64,000 nt of DNA, taken from positions 16,163,545 to 16,227,544 of the forward strand of contig OZ007569.1 of NCBI GenBank assembly GCA_963931925.1. Reading direction: 5' to 3'. The notes under the pieces are model-generated. The model saw nothing but the letters and a program-made list of their open reading frames with translations. It had not been told where the DNA came from and did not search any database. The stretch's first letter is position 1; every line of letters begins with the position of its first letter. Position numbers and translations under genes: made by a program. This DNA comes from Onchidella celtica (taxonomy: Eukaryota; Mollusca; Gastropoda; Systellommatophora; Onchidiidae). This document shows positions 10,123-20,526 of this stretch, in pieces.

Positions 10123-10815
10123 ATATATATATATATAATTGGGTAAAATTGGACGGTTGTACTCTATAGCTGAAAAAACTACTGAACGTAGAGCCATGAA
10201 AAAATTACTGAAAGTAGTTCAAAGACTGAGCAAGGTTTGTATCAATTCATTTTAACGGGGCAACAACCTCAAAAATTTAGAAAAATAGAAAACAAAATGG
10301 GCCGTTCGAGGTTTTCCGATTCGTCATTTTTACAGCTCAGACAGGGCGAGTGTAGTAAGATATTTTGGTAACTCGAAACTTTGGTCACCTAAGGCTCAGG
10401 AACCCCATCACACTCAGGCTTCAAACTTTGCACAACAGCATATTATCAATGCGAAATTAACATGGGCTATATTAGAAATTATGAAATAGTCAGGCTTCTA
10501 CGTTTCATTTTTCATTGTTTCGGCATCATTTAGATCTATTTCGAGTCATGGTTCGCCATTTTAAGGTTTCGTTATCACTTCCTGCGATGTGTTCACTATC
10601 AAACACCAACCCGTGCGCAAATCATGCTATTGTACGGGACGCGCAAGGTGTCAACTCACAAAGGTAGAGCAGTAAGACTTAATTAAAATTAAACAAACAA
10701 AAATAAAGTAAACAAATAGGAACAGGCCAGATGAAGCAGGTCCATAAAAACCACCCAGAACTGAAACTAATATTCAAACCGAAATATCCCGGGCAGGGCC
10801 GGGGACCTCAGCTAG
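10080..10815 (+). mobile_element. Helitron-like element, family A copy 2
   Basis: Begins TC (10080-10081) after host A and ends CTAG (10812-10815) before T, with the GC hairpin CCCGGGC..GCCGGGG about 11 nt before the end. The 5' end carries a (TA)n microsatellite of about 55 bp. The 3' 300 bp match the reversed copy at 272-982, including the segment with catggttcgccattttaagg. No Rep/helicase open frame, so non-autonomous. Confidence 0.6.
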
Positions 10816-11228
10816 TCTATTATAATAAGTGAAGACTTTGAAACTTTGTGCTCTATAGGTATAAAAACGGCTGGATGTAAAATCGTGAAATTTTCTGTGC
10901 TCAGACAGAACGAGTATTACTAGGTTTTTACGATATCTGACTGCAGATTAAATATTGCAACGAATTTCTAAAAATAAAACTAAATATAGTTCATTTAATT
11001 TCTCCTAGCGTGTTTTCATTCTTTTTCACCGCCCGATATTTTTCGTTCCGCCATATCGTTTCGCGATTTTTATAAATCTAGCAAAGTTGCCAAAGTTCAA
11101 GCGTTCAGTTTGGTGCGTAGTGTTCTGGTGCGCATGAGTTCTGAAGCAAGACTGTAGTTTATTACTTTTATATGAGAGAGAGAGAGAGAGAAGGAGCACA
11201 TCATTGTTTATTCCGGGCAATGCCCGGT
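10816..11228 (+). mobile_element. Helitron-like element in tandem, family A copy 3 (diverged)
   Basis: Directly after CTAG of the previous copy the sequence restarts with TC (tctattataataagtgaag). It then repeats family features (ctctataggtataaaaacgg; gctcagacagaacgagta versus gctcagacagggcgagtg in copy 2). Near 11210 there is a hairpin CCGGGCAATGCCCGG followed by taggtcaa, where CTAG would be expected. The right boundary is therefore uncertain. Head-to-tail adjacency without intervening host DNA is known for Helitrons. An AG microsatellite lies at about 11174-11191. Confidence 0.4.
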
Positions 11229-11277
11229 AGGTCAATCTTGTATAATATAATACAAGACGAGATAAGATAAGAATCAC

Positions 11278-11600
11278 ATTGTATTTTGTATACCTCTTTA
11301 ATCCGACTTGGGAAATTTGCCTTTGTGCCATTGCAGCCCAGTTACAACTGGAGCAGCAGACACGTCGTTGCCACAGTGCAGCGCCGGTCGGTGGATTTTG
11401 GGGGGGGGGGGCCGGGGGGGGGGGGGGGTGGGGGAAAATGTTTATTTAATTTTTGCCCGGGGAGCGGCCTGTTCGGCCTGCTCTTTTCGATTTCCAACTG
11501 CCAAGGTATCTTTAACGTGCGCAACATGCATACGGGCCCTCCGAATTTTTTCGTCCTTATCCGAGAAGACTAGGTACTCGATCCTACCCCTCCCCCCTGC
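11278..11600 (-). mobile_element. SINE family S1, tail type II, copy 1
   Basis: Minus-strand SINE. Its body (about 11455-11590) is the same as in copies at 17487, 21772 and 51325, with ctcgatcctac, tccgagaagacta, ggccctccgaatttt, acgtgcgcaac and cggcctgttcggcctgctc. Its 3' part differs from theirs and instead matches 12520-12665, with gcaatggcacaaaggcaaat and ending in gtatacaaaatac. The tRNA-like head is lost or replaced. A G-run (11401-11436) lies at the body/tail junction. Confidence 0.65.
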
Positions 11601-12334
11601 ATCTTTCTCTGAAATATTTGTCATTGTTTAAAAAATCTCTGATTCACCTTTGTGATTTCTTGACTTTTAGCAGTGCTGTAGCAATTTAGAGCGGGGGGTG
11701 GCGGAGGGGTGGGGGGGCGGAGGTGGAAAAGGGCCAAAAACTTTTTTCTTTCTTTTTTTCTTTGTAATCCATCCAGTCTACCATTGACATACAGTTGTCA
11801 CCTGCCTCCAGACCCTCAGTGCTGAGTGCCCGCGCTTCGTTAATGTTTTGCCATCACTTTTAAAGCTTTTCACCCCACTGGCACCTTTTAAGTAGTGCTG
11901 GACGAGAGTCCAAATTTTGATTTGGATATCCAGTTAAACGGATCAACCCAAGTATCGGCGACTACACCAGCTTTGGGTTGTTTCACCCCTTGACCTACCA
12001 ACACTCTTTGTAGTCAGCGAATTTGTACGCAAAACAACCTTCTCCGTTCCTCGAACCGGATCGAGGGTCGAGACCTGCTTTTTCAACTGATCTAAAATAT
12101 GGATCATTATCTGGATATCCAGATATATTTTGAAGTGGATGATCCAAAAAATCAGGACCACTCAAAAGCAAGTCGCTGCCTAGCACCGGCGTTCCGATTA
12201 ACTGGACAAACCAAACATTCATTCCTTTTTCTGAGACATGTAAAATCAAAATTAAAAAAAATAGAAAAAAGAAGTACAACATGGACTAGGCAAACACGAA
12301 AAGGACAAAATGACAAGCTTCACTGTGGTCAATG
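11601..12334. other. Unassigned DNA between two inverted SINEs
   Basis: Holds a G-rich run (about 11694-11722), a T-rich run and short inverted motifs around ggatatccag (11927 and 12112). No gene seen. Confidence 0.4.
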
Positions 12335-12680
12335 GCCACGTTCATTCGTGCGTCGCCAAACCGCACGTCCTCGATGCACATTTATCCCAGACCAGTGTGC
12401 CATTTTGGAGAGCCCGTGTACATGTTGCGCACGTTAAAGATACCTTGGCAGTTGGAAATTTAAAAAAAGCAGGCCGAACAGGCGGCTGCTCGCGCAAAAA
12501 TTCATCCCTCCCACTCCCCCATTTCCCCCCCTCCCCCCAAAAAAGAACAACCCGCCCACCGGCGTTGCACTGTGGCGACGACGTGCCTGCTCCAGTTGTA
12601 ACTGGGCGGCAATGACACAAAGGCAAATTTCCCCAATGGAATTAAAGAAGTATACAAAATACAAAATACAAATACAAAAT
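12335..12680 (+). mobile_element. SINE family S1, tail type II, copy 2
   Basis: Plus-strand copy. The body (about 12407-12500) has cgtgtacatgttgcgcacg, taccttggcagttggaaat and aggccgaacaggcggctgc. The type II tail (about 12540-12680) contains gttgcactgtggcgacgacg and ctccagttgtaactgggc, and ends in an acaaaatacaa repeat. It lies in opposite orientation to 11278-11600 about 740 bp away. The 5' head is diverged and no B box is visible. Confidence 0.65.
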
Positions 12681-13302
12681 ACACGCAGGAACTCTTTGAA
12701 GGAAGGCCTCGCTGAGAAACATTATTTATTGTAAATTCAAGGTTAAAGCCGTGTTTTCACGTGTACGGAAACGGCAAAAATCCACCAAGTAGTCAACAGA
12801 AAGAGTATTTCCATACGAAAATTCAGCTTGACTCAACCAACGAAACAAAAAATCTTGAAAACTGGGTGGAACACTAGCTGGATGGTCGTCGAGATTTCCT
12901 CACAGTTTTGTGTGTACTCGTGAGTCTCCTGAAGCTGTCCTTGGGTCGATTAGCTGGTGGACAGACAACACAGGCGGTAAGACAGCATGATTATAAAGAA
13001 CTACATAGATAGAATGTACTTTTTCTAAATTTAATATAGAAATGCAAAAAAAAAAAAAAATGCGAAAAAAAAAAGAAAAGTTATAATAAGCAGAGATACA
13101 TTTTAAAATGTATAAAAGGCATTCTGTTTTGAAGTTGAGCGTGCCCCGCCTCGTACATGTATAGTGATATAAACAATTAGCCTATTGTATGAACAAGTAA
13201 ACTCAGATTACAAAGGATGAGAAATTTATACTACGATAAAAGTGGAATTGGACTGGCCATGTCGGAAGAATGAAAGATAACAGTTGGACAAGGCGTTGCA
13301 CT
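12681..13302. other. Unassigned DNA with partial TIR-element copy
   Basis: About 12744-12830 matches the start of the element at 16397 (aaagccgtgttttcacgtg; aatccaccaagtagtc; gaaagagtatttcca) and gives its uninterrupted sequence across the point where a LINE is inserted at 16465. A-rich runs lie near 13047-13078. No gene. Confidence 0.5.
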
Positions 13303-14420
13303 CAGCTCCATATTCCATCTCAATTCCATATTCCATCTCAACTCCATATTCCATCTCAACTCCATATTCCATCTCAATTCCGTATTCCAGCTCAGCTTCA
13401 TATTCCTTCTCAGCTTAATGTTCCATCTCAGCACCATATTACATCTCAGCTTCATAATAATTTTTCATATTCCATCTCAACTCAATATTCCATCTCAGCT
13501 TCATATTCCTTCTCAGCTTCATATTCCACCTCAGCACCAAATTACACCTCAGCTCCATATTCCATCTCAACTCCATATTCTATCTCAGCTTCATATTCCA
13601 TCTCAGCACCAAATTACATCTCAGCTTCATATTCCATCTCAACTCCATATTCCATTTCAGCTTCATATTCCATCTCATCTTCATATTCCGTCTCAGCTCC
13701 GTATTCGATCTCAGCTCTATATTACACCCTACTTTCATATTCCATCTCTGCTTCATGTTGCATCTCAGCTTCATATTCCATCTCAGCTTCATATTGTATC
13801 ACATTTCATCTCAGCTTAATATTCCATCACAGCTTTATATTTCAATTCTGTCATATTCCATCTCACTTCCTTATTCCATTTCAGCTTCATATTCCATCAG
13901 TTTTCAACTCCATCATATTCCATGTCAGCTTTATATTCCAACTCCATCATATTCCATCTCAGCTTCATGTTCCACCTCAGCTTCACATTCCATCATATTA
14001 AAACGCCGTCATGCTCCATCTCAGCTTCGTATTCCATCTCAGCTTCATATTCCAACACCATCATATTCCATCTCAGCTCCATATTCCATCCCAGCATCAT
14101 ATTCCACCTCAGTTTCATATTCCATCTGCTCCATATTCCATTTCAGGTCCACATTCCATCTCAGCTCCATATTCCGTCTCAGCTAAATGTTCCACCTCAG
14201 CTTCATATTCCATCTCAGCTTGATATTCCATCTTGGTTACATATTCCATCTCAGTTTCATATCCCATCTGTTTCATATTCCATCTCAGTTTCCTATTCCA
14301 TCTCAGTTCCATATTCCACCCCAACTACATATTCCATCTCAACTTCTTATTCCATCCCAATTTCATATTCCATCTCACTTTCATATTCCATCTCAGCTTC
14401 ATATTCCAACTCCATCACCC
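13303..14420 (+). repeat. 18-bp minisatellite, about 62 units
   Basis: Units of 18 bp with consensus CATATTCCATCTCAGCTT, with frequent single-base variants and a few units of altered length. Because 18 is a multiple of three, all plus-strand frames stay open for long stretches (up to 243 codons), giving HIPSQL, SYSISA or IFHLSF repeats. These are not considered genes: no signal peptide, no flanking coding signal, and unit-length slips break each frame. Confidence 0.95.
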
Positions 14421-14925
14421 TGTTTCTGCCTCTCTCAGAATCAGTTAGGAAATCAGTTTAAAAGAATCACTATGATTTGCTTTCTAATTTAGCAGCTTCA
14501 CAAAGCAGCAGAAGCGATGAGCTTAGAATATGCTTCAGGGATGAAGTATTTTTTAAAAAATCTGATTATCATTTTTTTTTCTCACAAAGAAATGTTCTGC
14601 CCGATGATAATTTAAAATAAAGAACGTGTTGGAAACAAAAAGGATGCACATGTTTTATTTTTTATTTCAGTTTTTGCGCGGTGTTTCGATTATTTCGTTG
14701 ATTATTCGGTCCATTTTCTTTTCGCTCTGTTATTTTTCCCCCTCCTATTAAATCTTTGTTAAAATTCGATTTACTGCCCTTGGTCATCGACAGAAATAAT
14801 CCAGCACCAGCCAGGGATCCGTGATAGACATCAAGATTAAAGAGAGATCGCGGGAGAAAGAAAGAAGAAGAAAGTGGGAGGCAAAAGGAGGGGGGGGGGA
14901 GGGGTGGACGGAGATAACGGGGCTT
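14421..14925. other. Unassigned DNA
   Basis: AT-rich, with T-runs near 14570 and a G10 near 14890. No gene seen. Confidence 0.4.
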
Positions 14926-15005
14926 CTCTTGACGTCATGGTTTCCCAGGCCTGCGATCAATGTCAAACTCCTCTGGTCACGTGATCTCACGTGCTGACGT
15001 CCTGC
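14926..15005. promoter_or_regulatory. CRE/E-box cluster, candidate regulatory patch
   Basis: In 75 bp there are a perfect CRE palindrome TGACGTCA (14930-14937), TCACGTGA (14977-14984), CACGTG (14988-14993) and TGACGT (14995-15000). These are established bZIP and bHLH binding cores. No transcript start or exon is recognisable nearby, so function is inference. Confidence 0.25.
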
Positions 15006-15260
15006 GGTGTCCGGAGCAAAGAAGTGCACGCAATTTATGGTCCAAAGTTCTTGAAGATTTAATGGGCTTAAATAACAGCTGTTTCTCACCACACGGCAAT
15101 GAGAAGAAAAAAGATAATATGGCGAGAACATGAGAGATCTAGTATATTTATACATTTATCTGTGATTAATGTCGTAGAACAGAGATGTGATCCAGGAGTG
15201 ACGTCATTGTTTTTCTAATGCGCCATCCATAAAGAACGTATGTGCGATTTTGGCGCCCCT

Positions 15261-15462
15261 GCCAGAATCCTTACGTCAATCCGACATAGATTTCTATAGG
15301 ATTCCTTAGGGTTGGTGGGGTTACCATAGGGGTGGTTCCCTACATCAAACCGACGTCGGTGCGATGTCGTAAACAGCGGATCTATGTAGGAACGACCTCA
15401 TTCCTATGTGCAAATTTGACGTCAGTCCTATGTATCGGATTTCCGTAACGATGCGGGCTAGG
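15261..15462 (+). mobile_element. 200-bp MITE family M1, copy 2
   Basis: Collinear with copy 1: gccagaatccttacgtcaat at the left, the central caaaccgacgtcggtgcgat, gacgtcagtcctatg, and ttccgtaacgatgcgggcta at the right. It is noncoding, with outer bases diverged. Confidence 0.7.
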
Positions 15463-15754
<292 letters not shown>

Positions 15755-16396
15755 CAACTTTGCAATGATACCACAAGAAATGGTCAGTCTGTTTCGGGCC
15801 ATAGCTTACTCCCTCATCTGTCCTGATTTGACGGCTGGGAATTCAGACATGAAGTTACTGATTTCTCCCATGCAATTATTTCTCTCTCTGTTTCTCCGGA
15901 ATGAAGATTCTGTCATGCCGTTGTTGAGCTGGAACAGACAGAGAGCAAGCGCTTAGCCAGACTTACGTGGGAGTCTGTGTAATAATTCCCTTATCTTTCA
16001 TCCACGCAAATACGAGTTCTTCCCTGGACGATGAGCACAGGAAATGCGTAGAGATTGGGGATCGCAACGAAGCCGCAGCCTAATGGGGAGTACGTGCAAG
16101 AGTTATCGCCAGCTCGGAACCACGTTTGTTGTGTGTCCACTTAAATGGGATCAGACTAGATTAAACTCATTGTGAGATACAAGTCCTTACACTCTTTTCA
16201 ATGCAAATTTACAGTTTGATGTGGGCTGGTTGGACCATGTAGCCGAAACACTCACATACTAGGATACTTGTTACCAACCTGTGACCAATTTCCGAAAAAG
16301 TTTTTGCGGTCATGTTGCCAACGATAACGTTACTCTGGCCAACTGCGAAAACATAATACTAGGCCTGAACCTAATCCTAACCCTAAACCCCAACTC
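15755..16396. other. Unassigned DNA
   Basis: No supported gene. Includes a cctaatcctaaccctaaacc stretch near 16370-16390, which resembles the ttagggtt motif dispersed at 26744, 30837, 39873, 40464 and 46135. Confidence 0.4.
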
Positions 16397-16464
16397 TAAA
16401 GCTGTGTTTTCATGTCCAGGGAAACGCAAACGGCAATGAAATCGTCAAAAATCCACCAAGTAGT

Positions 16465-16896
16465 CTTCTTCTTCTTCTTCTGCGTTCTTCGTGTCAGACA
16501 GTTTATATCAGGAGGCCAGTAGCTTTTATGAAGGACGCTGTGCTCCTGAGATCCTCTGCTGTCCCATATACCTTAGTGTGTAGTGCCGCACCTCGGGACC
16601 AGCTGTCTTCCCTCTGTTGTCTGTATAGGGGACATTGTTGGAGGACATGTTCTGCATTCTCTGGGGAATTTCCACAGGGGCATGTCTCAGTTTCTCCAAC
16701 CCTGAATTTTTTGTAAAGATGCTGCGGGAGTCTGTTATGTCCAGTTCTTAGCCTAAAGATTACCGTTTGCTCCTTTCTGCTGAGCAAGTGTATTGCAACA
16801 TCTGTTACATGGCTTGGATGACTTGATCCACTTGGATTTCAAAGCTGCCTTAATGTGACTTTTGGCTTCTGAGAATGTTATGTTTTCTTTGTCTTG
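16465..16896 (-). mobile_element. 5'-truncated LINE 3' end (RNase-H type) with (GAA)n tail
   Basis: The minus-strand insertion ends in a GAA repeat tail (16465-16481) and carries the C-terminal coding end of an RNase-H-bearing LINE. The flanking hexamer AGTAGT (16459-16464 and 16897-16902) is a plausible target duplication, supported by the uninterrupted host copy at 12744. It is truncated at the 5' end as is usual for LINEs. Confidence 0.7.
16503..16890 (-). pseudogene. LINE ORF2 C-terminus, RNase H end and CCHC-like knuckle
   Basis: A 94-residue open frame (16503-16787) shows KEQTVIFRLRTGHNRL, then CPCG..SPENAEHVLQQCP (a Cys/His knuckle) and EDLRSTASFIKATGLLI. That is the hallmark C-terminus of Jockey/I/Nimb-like LINEs that encode RNase H. 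Upstream in another frame (about 16753-16890) lies EAKSHIKAALKSKWIKSS, the preceding part of the same protein, so there is at least one frameshift. Endonuclease, RT and most of RNase H are missing through 5' truncation. It is a dead fragment. The clade is by motif memory only. Confidence 0.75.
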
Positions 16897-17054
16897 AGTA
16901 GTGAAAAGAAAGAGTGTTTCCATGTGTACGGGAACGGCATGAAAAACTTTCTTCATATTTCACAACTTGAAGGGTTTTTGCCGTTTCCGTTTCCTTTTGT
17001 CGTTTCCGTTTCCTTTTGCCGTTTCCGTTTCAGCATACATGAAACCCAGCTTTA

Positions 17055-17486
17055 AACTTTCGCAAAAATTCACTGTTTAAAAAAAACTTTAATATGGGCG
17101 GTCACATGACACAGACTGCCACTCCAATAATGTAGAATGCAAAACTAAGACCGCAAGGCCTCTCACAGCATCAGTCACCTTCGAATCCCCCCCCCCCCCC
17201 CCACCTTGCTTTGGGTATTTTCCATTTTCTTGTTTATCTTAAGTCCAAAACACGTAGAATAAATTAATAAATGTTTAAAAAAAACAAACAGACGAAATAG
17301 AGATATAGTAGAGCAAATCTGACAGCGAGCTTATTTTAAATTTTTATTTCGGTGAGTGTTATGAAAAGGCGCGTGCTCACATACTATATGAGAAGCGAGT
17401 AAAAACCTCTTCTGAACTTCTCTGGTCGGTTTCGTATCCTGAACCATTCGATGGCTATAATAATTATTATAATCATGGAAAAAGTG
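17055..17486. other. Unassigned DNA with C16 tract
   Basis: A long C homopolymer lies at about 17188-17203. No gene. AT-rich elsewhere. Confidence 0.4.
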
Positions 17487-17832
17487 TTTTAGGAGGTTTC
17501 GCTGTCCTTGGCATTTACACCTCACTTGTCTTGTTCTTGTTTCTGTCTGTTCCTGTGGCTCGGGTGTTTTTTTTTAGAATTTTGCCCAGGCAGCGGCCTT
17601 GTTCGGCCTGCTCTTCTCAATTTTCAACTGTCAAGTTATTTTTAACCTGCGCAACGTGCACACGGAGTGTCCGAGTTTTTCGTCCTTAACCCAGAAGACT
17701 GGGTGCTCGATCCTCCCTACCAAAGGATCAGGGACTGGAATTTTTTTTTCCCAAAACAATTCCAACATGCCATCACCAACAGGGGTTCGAACCCGGTACC
17801 TTCGGCCTCTAGATCAACGTGTTCCATACAAC
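17487..17832 (-). mobile_element. SINE family S1, tail type I, copy 3
   Basis: Minus-strand SINE. The 3' tail at the left (ttggcatttacacctcac) matches 21787 and 51640. The body is shared with the other copies, and the tRNA-like head at the right contains ggggttcgaacccggtacc, a perfect polymerase III B box on the minus strand. The distal A-box region (about 17810-17832) is diverged. Confidence 0.75.
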
Positions 17833-17994
17833 ATAGAAAGAGTGATCCTCTGTCGGCTCCGATATCTGTGTCATTAATCTTTGCGAACTTTTTACAAGCA
17901 GGTAAAAAGACAGTGCTGACAGTGTTCTTTTCTGAATACATACTCCGTTTTTGTGATCCAAGAATTACTGTTGACCTCAGGGTACTTATGTCGT

Positions 17995-18325
17995 GATCTT
18001 CTTCTTTCGTTCACCAACCTAAATCTGTAGATTTGTTCTTTTAAGAAAATCTACGGTTTTCTGCAGTTCTGGCAGAGCACCATAGAGTTTGATATTCAGG
18101 TCGGTGGGTTTGGGCCAATATGTTTCTCGCAGTGCTGAGAAGAGTGTGGAGTTCTACAATATATGCTCTGTGTTTTGAGGAGACTGGCTGCTGTCACATA
18201 TGGCAGATGTTCCTATTTTAAACTTGGTGAACATATGGTGGTGGAGCCTATTGCGGCCAGTTCTTAGTCTGAACAATATCACTTGATCCTCTCTGTTCAG
18301 ACAAAGTATATCAGTCTCGATTCCA
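17995..18325 (-). mobile_element. Second 5'-truncated RNase-H-type LINE 3' fragment
   Basis: Conceptual minus-strand translation from about 18310 to the stop at 18019 gives NREDQVILFRLRTGRNRL, then a degraded Cys/His knuckle, then LPELQKTVDFLKRTNLQI. It aligns by eye to the fragment at 16503. One in-frame stop and lost cysteines show decay. The 3' end is followed by a short GAA-type tail (about 17994-18009). It may belong to the same LINE family as 16465-16896 but is more diverged. Confidence 0.65.
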
Positions 18326-18879
18326 CAGGGTTAAAAGATCAGAAATAGCTATCTGAAGCTGAAACTGACCTTTCTCTCCCATCGAGAATACAAAGCCGGA
18401 TTAGCCATCAACATTTCTCATAATTCAAACCAAGCAGCGACCCCGTCCGCCCGACACCCTAAAGCGCTGGAAACTACCGTGCAAATAAATGAATGATTTG
18501 AGAAAGAATGGGGGGGGGGGGGGAGGGGGGCTTGGAGAATCAATTTTACGTCTCGGTGAGCACTCCAAACACTTTTTGTCCTTCAATGAAGAAGGCGATT
18601 TCCATTTTTAGCAACACGGAGCTAAATTTAGCAGCGCGGGTGGACTCAAGTCTATCGTGCCTAATCGAAAGGTTCCAATTTCTTGCGCGGCGAGGGCTCG
18701 CGCTTTACTGCATAAACTGGCTGAATGAGTGATGCTATTCTAGGGGTGATGGTAAGTCGGCGGAGATCTGGGAAAAGCCGGGGCTGTCCTACCAGTCAAC
18801 CCACCCAGACATGTAATACAGAGAGATCTGTGGTGAATCTTAATGGAGGTCTGTATCTCTGGTCATAAAATATATGTCT
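18326..18879. other. Unassigned DNA with G-tract
   Basis: A G-rich run lies at about 18509-18530. No gene or repeat recognised. Confidence 0.4.
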
Positions 18880-18942
18880 GTGTGTGTGTGTGTGGAGAGA
18901 GAGAGAGAGATGTGCGGTGTGTGTGACAGAGAGAGAGAGAGA

Positions 18943-18978
<36 letters not shown>

Positions 18979-19335
18979 GAGAGAGAGAGAGATGTGCGAT
19001 GTGTGTGACAGAGAGAGAGAGAGAGTGAGAGGGAGAGAGAGAGAGAGAGAGAGTGAGAGAGATAGAGGGAGAGAGAGAGAGAATGAGTGAGAGAGAGAGA
19101 GAGAGTGGGAGAGAGAGAGAGAGAGAGAGAATGAGTGAGAGAGAGAGAGAGTGAGAGAGAGAGAGAGAGAGAGAATGAGTGAGAGAGAGAGAATGAGAGA
19201 GAGAGAGAATGAGTGAGAGAGAGAGAATGAGTGAGAGAGAGAGAGAGAGAATGAGAGAGAGAGAGAGAGAATGAGTGAGAGAGAGAGAGAATGAGTGAGA
19301 GAGAGAGAGAGAGAGAGAATGAGAGAGAGAGAGGA
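18880..19335 (+). repeat. (GA)n-dominated polypurine array, about 450 bp
   Basis: Almost uninterrupted GA dinucleotides with scattered GTGA/AATGA interruptions and a few GTGT blocks. The pattern gagatgtgcg(g/a)tgtgtgtgac recurs at about 18905 and 18990. A pyrimidine counterpart with TGTG and CTCTCT lies at 19336-19480. Long mirror-symmetric polypurine tracts can adopt triplex DNA. The 267-codon minus-strand Ser/Leu frame is an artefact. Confidence 0.95.
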
Positions 19336-19480
19336 AATGTGTGTGTAGGTAACTAGGTTTGTGTTTGTTAGCGTGTGTGTATATTCTGACTCTCTCTCTC
19401 TCTCTGTATGGATGTGTATGGATGTGTCTGTCTCTCTCTCTCTCTCGCCTCTCTCTCTCTTTCTCTCTCTTTGCTCTCTG

Positions 19481-19961
19481 TGTATTGAAGAAATCATTAG
19501 ACGAGAAATAAGCTCCCTGTCACTAAAACTGAGAAATGTTATCATTCTGTATAGTATAATACCAATCATTTTGTTTTCATGGAATGACCCTGTGTGCACT
19601 TTTGAAACTTATATTATCATCTGTTCTGTTATGTGGATAGCCCCAAAGCCTCCGGTTTGCCTGTGTACGCGTGTGTACGAGCTAGCGAGATTAGTTGAGT
19701 AGCACTCATTCAATCAAGACAGATGAGGTTGCCCAGCAAGATGAGTCATAAATATGTTTCATCGGGCTGATCGGTCAAGGCGCCTGGCTAAACTGACACC
19801 CTTCGATTGCCTGTCCTGTTGTATCGAATGAACCACTGGTCATTTTCTGACACTCACGGGGATAGGTTTGGGGGGAGGGGTGGAAAGAGGGATGAGGGTG
19901 AGGGAGAGTGTCACAGCTCTTACTGGCTGAATCTGAAACTGTGGTTTCGGCAAGGTTAAGT
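19481..19961. other. Unassigned DNA
   Basis: No gene or repeat recognised between the GA and GATA arrays. Confidence 0.4.
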
Positions 19962-20408
<447 letters not shown>

Positions 20409-20526
20409 GAAAGGACAAATTTTACATGTGAAACTTTCTAAAACGACAGTTGACACAAACTCCTCGGCTGGAGCGAGACAAGTGACGATCTTCAGAGGAA
20501 GAGTGGATTCTTTCATTAGATGTTTC

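Larger units (their letters stand above)
16397..17054. mobile_element. TIR element interrupted by a LINE fragment
   Basis: The ends read aaagctgtgttttcatgt (left) and catgaaacccagcttta (right), an inverted repeat. The interior shows repeats of ccgtttccgtttccttttg. At 16465-16896 it is interrupted by a LINE 3' fragment flanked by AGTAGT on both sides. The related partial copy at 12744-12830 lacks the insertion and reads straight from agtagtc to gaaagag. Without the insert the element is about 225 bp. Confidence 0.5.

Noticed and set aside
13270-14461. Plus-strand frames of up to 243 codons with HIPSQL/SYSISA repeats resembling a secreted repetitive protein
   Set aside because: The 18-bp repeat keeps all three frames open by arithmetic. 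Frames break wherever unit length slips, and no signal peptide, start context or splice sites are visible.
18796-19599. 267-codon minus-strand frame
   Set aside because: Poly Ser-Leu from (GA)n. No non-repetitive domain.
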